A stretch of 17,531 bases of DNA, taken from assembly GCA_964637705.1 (NCBI GenBank), contig CAZWVM010000067.1:1-17531 (forward strand), given 5' to 3'. The notes beneath the pieces are model-generated. The model was not told where the DNA came from and made no database searches. It was given only the letters and a program-made list of their open reading frames with translations. Source of the DNA: CAZWVM01 sp964637705 (GTDB lineage: Bacteria; UBA8481). Of this stretch, positions 1-7,204 are shown piece after piece (positions within the stretch are counted from its first letter, which is position 1; every line of letters starts with the position of its first letter). The position numbers and the translations under genes were made by a program.

Positions 1-1274
1 GGCTCGTGCGCGCCGATGATCTTGCCCTCGGGCGTGAGCCCCGTCTGGTTGTAGCGGAAGATGTCGGCCAACTGGACCTCGTGGCCGTCGAAGCCGGTGC
101 ACTGCGAGATGTAGGTGACGCGGCGCGAGCCGTCGGAGAGACGGGACTGCTGGACGATGACGTGGATGGCCGAGGCGATCTGCTCGCGGATGGCGCGGGA
201 CGGCAGGTCGACGCCGGACATCAGCACCATGGTCTCGATGCGGCGCACGGCGTCCGAGGGCGTATTGGCGTGCAGGGTCGTCAAGGATCCGTCGTGGCCG
301 GTGTTCATGGCCTGGAGCATGTCCAGGGTCTCGCCGCCTCGGCACTCGCCGACGATGACGCGGTCGGGGCGCATGCGCAGGGTGTTCCGGATCAGGTCGC
401 GCATCGTGACGGCGCCCTTGCCCTCGACGTTGGCCGCCTTCGTCTCCAGGCGCACCCAGTGAGGCTGAAGGATCTGGATTTCGGCCGCGTCCTCCACCGT
501 GCAGATGCGCTCCCCCTCCGAGATGAAGGAGGAGAGGGCGTTGAGGAGCGTGGTCTTGCCCGATCCGGTGCCTCCCGATACGACGATGTTGCGGGCGATC
601 ATGACGGTCGCCATCAGGAAATCGGCCAGCGTCTGCGTCAGCGCTCCGAACCGGACGAGGTCGGGAACCTTCAGGGGATTCTTCTTGAACTTGCGGATCG
701 TGATCGTCGAGCCGTTCAGGGCCAGAGGCGGGATGACGGCGTTCACGCGGGATCCGTCCTTCAGGCGCGCGTCCACGTAGGGCATCGACTCGTCGCAGCG
801 GCGCCCCAGGGGCGCGATGATCTTGTTGATGCAGGTCCGGACCGCCTCCTCGCTGGAGAATTCCACGCCCGAGAGCTGGATCTTGCCCTTCTTCTCGATG
901 AAGATCTGGTTCGGACCGTTCACCATGATCTCGGAGATGTCCTCGTCGTCGACCAGGGGCTGGATGACGCCGAGGCCGAGGATGTCGTCGAGGAGCTCCT
1001 TGATGACGTCCTCGTGCTCCTTCTTGGTGAGGGAGACCCCGATGTCGGACCCGAGGAGCGCGATGTTCTCCTCGATCCGGGCCCTCAGGAGCGTCTTCTT
1101 CATCTCCGGGTCGGGGTGGGAAAGGATCGAGGAATCGATCTCGGCGATGAGCTTCTCCTGGACGCGCTTCTTCAGGAGATCGCGGGGCGTGAGCGCCGCC
1201 GTCTCGGAGGGCCGCGCCGCCTTCTCCTTCTGCGCGGTCTTCTTCATCGACTCGAGGCGTTCTAGAAGGGACAT
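1..1274 (-). CDS. cpaF: CpaF/TadA-type pilus assembly motor ATPase (3' end cut by window edge)
   Basis: Hexameric secretion ATPase that powers assembly of Tad/Flp pili at the cytoplasmic face of the inner membrane. The frame is open from an ATG at 1274 to the left edge, giving 424 complete codons with no stop, so the C-terminus is missing. Residues 1-90 are a charged helical N-terminal region. The N-terminal subdomain follows (motif IMVNGPNQIFIE near 116-127). The Walker A box GGTGSGKTT lies at about 234-242, an acidic TVEDAAEIQ stretch at about 259-267, the Walker B region DRVIVGECRGGE at about 304-315, and the His box GHDGSLTTLHA at about 326-336. All are typical of the type II/IV secretion ATPase family, CpaF branch. 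A Shine-Dalgarno-like AGAGAGGA lies 3 nt upstream of the ATG. It is the last gene of the tad cluster in this window, about 80 bp after tadZ. tadB/tadC would be expected beyond the left edge. Confidence 0.95.
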   Translation of the reverse strand, partial: MSLLERLESMKKTAQKEKAARPSETAALTPRDLLKKRVQEKLIAEIDSSILSHPDPEMKKTLLRARIEENIALLGSDIGVSLTKKEHEDVIKELLDDILGLGVIQPLVDDEDISEIMVNGPNQIFIEKKGKIQLSGVEFSSEEAVRTCINKIIAPLGRRCDESMPYVDARLKDGSRVNAVIPPLALNGSTITIRKFKKNPLKVPDLVRFGALTQTLADFLMATVMIARNIVVSGGTGSGKTTLLNALSSFISEGERICTVEDAAEIQILQPHWVRLETKAANVEGKGAVTMRDLIRNTLRMRPDRVIVGECRGGETLDMLQAMNTGHDGSLTTLHANTPSDAVRRIETMVLMSGVDLPSRAIREQIASAIHVIVQQSRLSDGSRRVTYISQCTGFDGHEVQLADIFRYNQTGLTPEGKIIGAHE

Positions 1275-1333
1275 GCTTCCTCTCTCATCTCACAGCAGGA
1301 ATCCTAGCGCGACCGGCGCGGCAAGACAAGACC

Positions 1334-1350
1334 CCCGGGCGCAGCCCGGG
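1334..1350 (-). terminator. GC-rich hairpin between tadZ and cpaF (weak terminator or attenuator)
   Basis: A perfect 7-bp stem (CCCGGGC / GCCCGGG) with a 3-nt loop begins 5 nt after the tadZ stop codon. On the minus strand it is followed by GTCTTGTCTTGCC, which is T-biased but not a true U-tract. It may partly terminate transcription or protect the upstream mRNA 3' end, tuning cpaF expression relative to the structural genes. The function is inferred; the stem itself is plain in the sequence. Confidence 0.4.
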
Positions 1351-1354
1351 CGGA

Positions 1355-2766
1355 TCACTTCTTCTTGCCGAAGAGCCCGCCGGACTTCTTCTTCGGAGCC
1401 GCGGCCTCGGCCAGGGCCTCGGCCTGCACGTCGGCGCCGGCGACCATCTTCACGATATCGTTGAACGCGGCCGCGATCTTGGAGTCTGGGGACCTCACGT
1501 AGAAGGGTTCGCCCTCGTTCACCGCCGGCATCACGACGGCTCCCTCCGAGGGGATCGTCCCCATGATCTCGGTTTCCAGCGTCTTCTCGATGTCCGCCTT
1601 CTTGAAGGCGGAGTCCGCCGACTCGCGGTTCATGAGAACCTTCACCTTGTCACCCGTGTAACCGAACGTCTGCATGATCTCCATCATGAGCTTGCCGTCC
1701 TTGATGGTCGGCAGTTCCATGGTNNNNNNNNNNNNNNNNNNNNNNNNNNNNNNNNNNNNNNNNNNNNNNNNNNNNNNNNNNNNNNNNNNNNNNNNNNNNN
1801 NNNNNNNNNNNNNNNNNNNNNNNTCTGCATGATCTCCATCATGAGCTTGCCGTCCTTGATGGTCGGCAGTTCCATGGTGAGGAGGAGGAGAATCGTGTCG
1901 GAGAGCTCGAGCGAGGTCAGGACCGTGTCGGTGAGGAAGGCCGGCGTGTCCACCACGATGTAGTGGAACTTCTCCTTCAGTTTCTTGAGGATCGTGTCCA
2001 CGTGGGCGCCCTTGACGAGGTCCGCCTCGTCGGGGCGCACCGGGGCGGTCAGGACCACGACCCCCGAGTCGTCGTGCGTCATCAGGTGCGACGCGAGGAC
2101 GTCGTCGTCGCAGACGCCCGAGTCCGCGATCTCCCGCGCCAGGGCCGCGATCGTGTTCTTCGGCTGCAGGTGCATCATGATCGCCACGTCGCCGAACTGG
2201 AGGTCGAGATCGACGAGGCAGACCTTCTTCCCGGTCAGCCTCTTGATGGCGCAGGCGAGGTTGATGGCGAGGAGGGTGCGGCCGACGCCGCCCTTGGTGG
2301 AGAAGATCGTGACGAGCTTCGACTCGACGACCTCCTCCTCCTTGGCGCCCAGGATGCGCGCCATCGCCTCCTTCTTCTTCTCGCTGATGTCGGCGACGAG
2401 GCGGACGATCTCGATGAGGTCGCCCGGATCGTAGGGCTTCGGAAGAACCTGCCGCGCCCCGGCGAGCATCGCTTTCCTGAGAAAGAGTCCGTCCGCCCCC
2501 TGGTCGCTGACGACCACGATGTCGGACGTCGGGGCCGAGACCGAGATCGCCTCCGCCGCCGCCAGGCCGTCGGGATTGGCGCCGGCGAGGTCGGAGTCGA
2601 TGACGATGATCGAGGGGTTCTGTTCCTTGACCAGCTTCAGCCCGTCCTCCGCGTTGTCCGCTTCCCCGACAACCTCCATGTGCTGCTCGACGAGAAACGC
2701 CTTCTTCAGCTTGACCCGTTCCTCGACCTCGCCCGCGAGGACGACGATGCGAACGCTGCCGGCCAT
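1355..2766 (-). CDS. cpaE: CpaE/TadZ-type pilus localisation ATPase (receiver-like + MinD/ParA domain), interrupted by an assembly gap
   Basis: MinD/ParA-family protein that places and organises the Tad pilus machine at the inner membrane. The N-terminal part (about 1-130) is receiver-like. It keeps an Asp at about 57 (IIVIDSDL) and a Lys at about 110 (VLPKPY) but lacks the usual paired N-terminal acidic residues, so phosphorylation is doubtful. The ATPase domain has the deviant Walker A STKGGVGRTLL (signature Lys about 158, with Arg about 163 where the P-loop Lys usually sits), LVDLDLQFGD at about 184-193, and a Walker B-like YIVVDTP. The tail is Lys-rich (KKKSGGLFGKKK). A run of 100 N (1724-1823) sits inside the gene, and the 55 bp on each side are identical. 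Removing 155 bp restores one in-frame 418-aa protein (297 codons upstream joined to 121 downstream). It starts 4 nt after the secretin stop. The reading frame is intact in my judgement; it is not a pseudogene. Confidence 0.9.
1669..1878. repeat. Exact 55-bp direct duplication flanking the N gap (assembly artefact)
   Basis: Bases 1669-1723 and 1824-1878 are identical over 55 bp, immediately left and right of the N run. They encode the same part of TadZ (around MELPTIKDGKLMMEIMQ). A 55-bp identical overlap is what a de Bruijn assembler at k=55 leaves at contig ends. Reading it as a duplicated contig end restores one continuous TadZ frame, so it should not be read as a biological repeat. Confidence 0.93.
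1724..1823. other. Assembly gap (100 N)
   Basis: Exactly 100 N characters, the conventional filler for a scaffold gap of unknown size. The flanking sequence shows that the two contigs actually overlap, so no bases are likely to be missing here. Confidence 0.98.
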
Positions 2767-2770
2767 GGCC

Positions 2771-5700
2771 CTAGTTCTGCGCGGCCGCGGGGGCCGGGAT
2801 CGAGGGAGGCGGCGGGTTGGGAATCACGGGGCGAGGCTGACCGATCACGGAGTCCACCTCGCTCACCGTTCCGTCCGGCGGCACGATGCGCGCCGTGAGG
2901 AAGATGAGCAGGTCCACGTCCGTGCCGCTGTTCCGGTCCGTGCGGAAGAGGTGCCCCAGGATCGGGAGCGACCCGAGGAAGGGCACCTGCTGCTGGCTGC
3001 GGACGGAATCGCGCGAGGAGAGGCCGCCGATGACCAGGGGCGTCCCCGAGCGGACCATGACGCGGGACTGCGAATTGCGCTCGCTGATCTCGTTGATGAT
3101 GATCACGTTCGTGCCCGCGCCGTAGTTGCGGCGGTTCGTCACGCGGGAGACGATGGCGTTGAGGTCCAGGGTGATGATCCCGTCCTGGCCGATCGTCGGG
3201 TTCACCGTCAGCTGGATGCCGACGTCCTTCGGCGTCGTGGTGGTCGAGAAGCTCGTCGTGCCGGTCACGCCGTCGATCGTCTGCGTCGTGTTCACGTCGT
3301 AGACCCGCTCGATGGACTTGAGCGACGCGCTCTGGTTGTTGATCGTGACGATGCGCGGCGAGGAGAGGACCTCGGCGTCACCGGAGGACTCCAGGGCGGA
3401 GATCATCACATCGATGTTCGTGTAGCGGAGCCCGCCGAAGCTGAAGCCGTTGCCGCCGAACATGCCGAGGAGCATGCCGGCGTCGGCACCGAGGGAGATC
3501 GTCTGCGTGCCCGCGCCGCCGGTCGTGCCGGTCAGGAGGTTGCCCGAGGGCTGGGTCGTGGCGTCGGTGCGCGAGGAAGAGCCTCCGAAGCCGCCGAAGG
3601 GCCGGTTGCCGGCGTCCGACTGGCCCGAGAGACCCCACTGGACGCCCAGTTGCTTCACGACGGCGCGGTTGAGCTCGACGAACTTGGCCTCGATGAGAAC
3701 CTGGGGGATCTCCTGCTGGTCCATCGCCTTCGCGAACCGCTCGATCTCGACGAACTTGTCGCTCGGGGCGCGAACGATGAGGCGGTTGGAGATGGTGTCG
3801 GCGGAAAGCCCGACGTCGGACATCGTGGCGAAACTCGAGAGGATGAGCGAAACCATGTCCGTGGCGCGCCGCGATTTCAGCGTGATGATGCGCGGGGTGC
3901 CGTCACCGATGGGCGTGACCTGGGTCGCCAGGCCGTTGCGGAAGGTCACCTCGTAGTCGGAGTAGACGTAGATCTTCTCGCTCGGCATCGCGCCCGGCCT
4001 GATGTTGAACGGCGCCTGTCCGACCACGCGGGCCACGTCGCGCTCGCTCATGCCGGTCATGACGACGCCCCGCCGCATGACGAGCTGCTGCTCGTCGGCG
4101 GTCAGGACCTGGAAGTCCTGGTCGTCCGTGCGGGGAACTCCGACGGAGATGCCGAGGCGCTGCATCTCGGAGCCGGCCAGGCCGTTCATGCTCTCCAGGC
4201 GGTTCTTCCAATAGACGGCCTCACCGAAGTCGTAGACCACGGTCATGGTGCCGTCGGAGTTCTGGGTGGAACGGCGCGCGGGTTGCCCCAGGATGCGCTC
4301 CACGTCCTGCTTCAGCAGGTAGGGGACGAGGCTCTTCTCCTGCACCGCGTTGCGCACCTCGTCTGCGGACGGATACAACCGCTCCTCGACCAGCACGTCC
4401 TCGGAAAGGAGCACGGCGCGGTCGCCGGCGTCGTAGATCCACGCGAGGCTGCCGTCCGCGAGGTCCATGCGGCGGCCCGTGGCATCGAGGGTCACGCCGC
4501 GCGCAGCCTCGACCTGCTGGCGAGTCATGCCCGGCAGGAGGATGCCCGCTTCCACGGCCTGATTCAGGTCCTTCCCGATCACATCGGGAATCATCCCCGA
4601 AAGGATGTTCTTGATAAGATCCACCTGTTCGGGCGTCCCGGTGATGGTGAGAGTGGCACCCGAGAGGTTGATCGAGGGCGTGGCAGCAAACGGGATCGTG
4701 GGCAGGGCTGCGACGGCGCTGGCCAGTTCGTCCGCGATTGCCTTGCGCCGCGCCTCGGCAACGCCGCTGCTGAAACGGGCCATGACGAACCCGACGTCCT
4801 TCGCCGGCACGTCCTGCCAGGCGCCGTTCACGGCGTCCCAACTGCGTCCCGCGGGAATCGTGTACTTCGTCTCCTGAATGGCGATCGGGGAGTTGGGCAT
4901 CGGGCGGTCCCAGACCGTGACCATGCTGTCGAGCACCTCAATGATATACGGCTCTGAAACCACGGCGAACAGCCCATCAGCCGTGTAACCGCATATGTAG
5001 GTTTTCTCCGAGGCACTCCAGGTTTTGACGATCATCTCGACGCTCCGGAACATCTCGGCACCGGAGATATACTTGAGGCGATAGGCCCGGCCGGCCAGCT
5101 TCAACCCCGCCGGCGTCAGCCACGACCCCAGGTCGCGCCGGCCAACATCGATGCTCGACGGCATCAACGGGTGATTCGGTTGCACCTCCGTCACCCGACC
5201 GTTCCGCGTGATCACGCGCATCTGCGGGTAGGCGTACTCGTAGATGAAATCCTGCTCCTTCTCGGTGACGGTCGGCGGCGCCGACGGGGCACCCAGGACC
5301 CGGATCATCTCCGTGTCGGTCATGTTGACGAGAACGATGCCGTGCTCGGCGGCCTCGGCGACCACGGTTTCCGGCACGGAGACGCGGCGCTGGACGTTGA
5401 CGACCACGCCGTTGGCCACGGCGACGTCGTAGTCCGGGTAGCGATAGAAGTCGATGATGCGCGTATCGGTCGAACTGGAATAGTAGACGGACGGAATCGA
5501 TCCCTGCGAGCGGCGGAGATCATCCATCGTCATGCCGACCAGGACGATCTTCCGGGCGATCGCGTCCTCCAGGACCGGGCGCGTCACGTTCATGTAGGTC
5601 TGCATCACGTCGGTGAAGGCGAACTCCGTGACCTTCAACTCGTACTTGACGCCGAGCGAGTCGAAGATGCGGCGGCACTCGGTCTGCGTGCGCGCGAGGT

Positions 5701-6115
5701 CGGGCGAGTTGCCGCGCACGATGACGCGGTTCGGCTCGACGTCGAGACGGTCCACGCCGTAAGGCAAGGCCGTGTCCGTCGTCTCGATGACGACGACGCG
5801 GTAGACGTAGCGGCGATCGCCGGACCAGACGAAGACGTTCGAGGTGGCGAAGTTGATGATGCCGTCGCCGGGCTTCGTCACCGTCTGGTGCCCCTGGACG
5901 AGGACTTCCGTCGGCGAGATGACGTTCGCGATCACGGCGGTCGGGTTGCCGACGGCGACCTTGGAGAGGTTCGGCACGGTGATGACGAAGGAGTTGTTCG
6001 CCGCGACGTAGACGTCGGGCACGTTCTGCGACGGACGCGCCGACTGGGCCGAGAGGGGAGCCCCGGCGAGGACGACGAGGAGAACGGCCAGGGACGTGAT
6101 CAGGAATCGGTTCAT
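2771..6115 (-). CDS. cpaC: CpaC/RcpA-type outer-membrane secretin, oversized, with BamE-like repeat modules
   Basis: Outer-membrane channel of the Tad pilus, 1114 aa against about 450-600 aa for usual CpaC proteins. A signal peptide covers about 1-24 (hydrophobic core, then LSAQS). The pilus-formation N-terminal domain is at about 33-110 (SKVAVGNPTAVIANV). Five modules with a BamE/SmpA-like signature (hydrophobic-G-M-T/S-x3-V-x3-G) begin near 191, 261, 526, 597 and 684. Secretin N-domain-like segments lie at about 118-165, 340-405, 440-510 and 741-800. The secretin domain spans about 803-1078, with VLIEAKFVELN, EVLSSPRIVTINNQSA, VRSGTPLVIGGL and VPFLGSLPILGHLF. A Gly/Ser/Thr-rich loop (about 830-880) interrupts it and a Pro-rich tail ends the protein. 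GGTGGAG lies 5 nt before the ATG, which overlaps the cpaB stop as ATGA, so the two are probably translationally coupled. The secretin call is firm. The BamE-like repeats are my motif reading and have not been checked by profile search. Confidence 0.95.
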   Translation of the reverse strand: MNRFLITSLAVLLVVLAGAPLSAQSARPSQNVPDVYVAANNSFVITVPNLSKVAVGNPTAVIANVISPTEVLVQGHQTVTKPGDGIINFATSNVFVWSGDRRYVYRVVVIETTDTALPYGVDRLDVEPNRVIVRGNSPDLARTQTECRRIFDSLGVKYELKVTEFAFTDVMQTYMNVTRPVLEDAIARKIVLVGMTMDDLRRSQGSIPSVYYSSSTDTRIIDFYRYPDYDVAVANGVVVNVQRRVSVPETVVAEAAEHGIVLVNMTDTEMIRVLGAPSAPPTVTEKEQDFIYEYAYPQMRVITRNGRVTEVQPNHPLMPSSIDVGRRDLGSWLTPAGLKLAGRAYRLKYISGAEMFRSVEMIVKTWSASEKTYICGYTADGLFAVVSEPYIIEVLDSMVTVWDRPMPNSPIAIQETKYTIPAGRSWDAVNGAWQDVPAKDVGFVMARFSSGVAEARRKAIADELASAVAALPTIPFAATPSINLSGATLTITGTPEQVDLIKNILSGMIPDVIGKDLNQAVEAGILLPGMTRQQVEAARGVTLDATGRRMDLADGSLAWIYDAGDRAVLLSEDVLVEERLYPSADEVRNAVQEKSLVPYLLKQDVERILGQPARRSTQNSDGTMTVVYDFGEAVYWKNRLESMNGLAGSEMQRLGISVGVPRTDDQDFQVLTADEQQLVMRRGVVMTGMSERDVARVVGQAPFNIRPGAMPSEKIYVYSDYEVTFRNGLATQVTPIGDGTPRIITLKSRRATDMVSLILSSFATMSDVGLSADTISNRLIVRAPSDKFVEIERFAKAMDQQEIPQVLIEAKFVELNRAVVKQLGVQWGLSGQSDAGNRPFGGFGGSSSRTDATTQPSGNLLTGTTGGAGTQTISLGADAGMLLGMFGGNGFSFGGLRYTNIDVMISALESSGDAEVLSSPRIVTINNQSASLKSIERVYDVNTTQTIDGVTGTTSFSTTTTPKDVGIQLTVNPTIGQDGIITLDLNAIVSRVTNRRNYGAGTNVIIINEISERNSQSRVMVRSGTPLVIGGLSSRDSVRSQQQVPFLGSLPILGHLFRTDRNSGTDVDLLIFLTARIVPPDGTVSEVDSVIGQPRPVIPNPPPPSIPAPAAAQN

Positions 6116-7092
6116 CGCTGCTCCACCTCGACAGTCTTCAGGTCGGAGCCCTCGATCCGTCCCAACCCCATGCGATCTCCGTCGGGCCGCGAGAAGCGCG
6201 TCACGCCGCCCCAGACGCCCCCGTAGTAGACCTCGACCATGCGCGGATCGGAGAGCACGTCGCGGCCGAAGACGCCGTTGTCGGTCACGCCCGCCGTGCG
6301 GGCCTCGGCATCGTTGGCCGGCGAGCGCATGGCGAGGACCAGGCGCGTGCCGGGATAGTTCTCGGACCAGATCAGGCGCTCCGCCTCGTGGGGGAATACC
6401 GACAGCGTGAGCCCGGTCGGCGGCGCGTCAATGGAAGTGTCCGAAGGATCCTTCGGGACGAATCTCTGGCCGAGCGCGATCACGCGCGCGTTCTGGACGA
6501 GGATGCGCGCATACTCGGCCTCGCCGCCCTCGCGACGTCGGACGCGGAAGTGCCCGATCACGTCGACCAGGTCCCCGAGTTCCACGAGGCCCGAAACGGC
6601 GGCCAGTTGCTCGTACTTGAGGGAGATCGCGCGCTTGTAGCGGGGCACGAGGAATGACAGCTGAGGCTTGCCGCCGTAGATCATCGCGTCGACGATGTAG
6701 TCGCCTTGCTGGATCTCCAGGGCCGAGATATGGCCCGTGACCTTGATGCGGTCCTGCTCCAGGATGGCGGCCTCGGGCGCCTCGCCGCGCGCCGCCACTT
6801 CCTTCACGTCCACCATGTTGTCGCGGATCAGTTCGTTCGCGGGAATCCTCGAGCGGGCGACGAGAACCTTCTTGTGCGAGCCGGGAAAGCGCTGGGGATT
6901 ATTCGGATCCGTCCCCTGCGCCTGCTCGTCGACGTCGGTGAACTGGTCGCCGTCGGTGTCCACCTTGGCTGCGGCCACGGCCGGGTCTTCCGTGGGTTCC
7001 GTGCTCTTGAACAGGGCGAAGTAGGCGCCGACGAGGGCAATGACGAGAATCACGACGGCGACGCCCGCAATGATCAGGATTCGTGGATTCAA
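6112..7092 (-). CDS. cpaB: CpaB/RcpC-type Tad pilus assembly protein with SAF domain and a calcium-loop-like insert
   Basis: Periplasmic, inner-membrane-anchored component that works with the CpaC secretin. It is 326 aa. A TM anchor covers about 4-27 (ILIIAGVAVVILVIALVGAY). A short linker holds DTDGDQFTDVDE at about 45-56, followed by GTDPNNP, which resembles a thrombospondin type-3/EF-hand-like Ca2+ loop. The SAF domain runs from about 74 to 137 (KVLVARSRIPANELI), and the RcpC/CpaB region follows (LVELGDLVDVIGHF; LTLSVFPHEAERLIWSE). The start codon is TTG at 7092, supported by GAAGGGG 8 nt upstream; no ATG offers a better start. The stop overlaps the secretin ATG by 4 nt. A 112-bp leader separates it from the upstream TadG-like gene, so it may also have its own promoter. 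Confidence 0.87.
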   Translation of the reverse strand: MNPRILIIAGVAVVILVIALVGAYFALFKSTEPTEDPAVAAAKVDTDGDQFTDVDEQAQGTDPNNPQRFPGSHKKVLVARSRIPANELIRDNMVDVKEVAARGEAPEAAILEQDRIKVTGHISALEIQQGDYIVDAMIYGGKPQLSFLVPRYKRAISLKYEQLAAVSGLVELGDLVDVIGHFRVRRREGGEAEYARILVQNARVIALGQRFVPKDPSDTSIDAPPTGLTLSVFPHEAERLIWSENYPGTRLVLAMRSPANDAEARTAGVTDNGVFGRDVLSDPRMVEVYYGGVWGGVTRFSRPDGDRMGLGRIEGSDLKTVEVEQR

Positions 7093-7132
7093 GATGTCGA
7101 CCCCTTCTCTCGAGATTCGGCAGCGTACAAAG

Positions 7133-7146
7133 CGATAATCTTATCG
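7133..7146. promoter_or_regulatory. Inverted repeat in the cpaB leader (possible operator)
   Basis: A perfect inverted repeat, CGATAA-TC-TTATCG, lies about 40 bp upstream of the cpaB TTG start in the 112-bp gap after the TadG-like gene. On the minus strand it includes TAAGAT, a weak -10-like hexamer, but I see no good -35 at the right distance. It may be a regulator site or simply a short RNA hairpin. Confidence 0.3.
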
Positions 7147-7204
7147 GCAGGCCGCGTGGAAAACTTCGATCGTAGCGATGTAGTCATCCGCACGGCCTTT
7201 CCCC

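Noticed and set aside
6..1265. 419-codon open frame on the plus strand opposite cpaF
   Set aside because: It is a shadow of a GC-rich gene. The product is Arg/Asp/Leu-rich with no domain, while the opposite strand encodes a clear secretion ATPase.
2519..4957. 812-codon plus-strand open frame
   Set aside because: It lies antisense to the secretin and tadZ. Its composition is low-complexity (R, D, H, V, A) with no recognisable fold; it arises from GC-rich codon use.
5171..6226. 351-codon plus-strand open frame
   Set aside because: Antisense shadow of the secretin N-terminus and the cpaB end, with the same biased composition.
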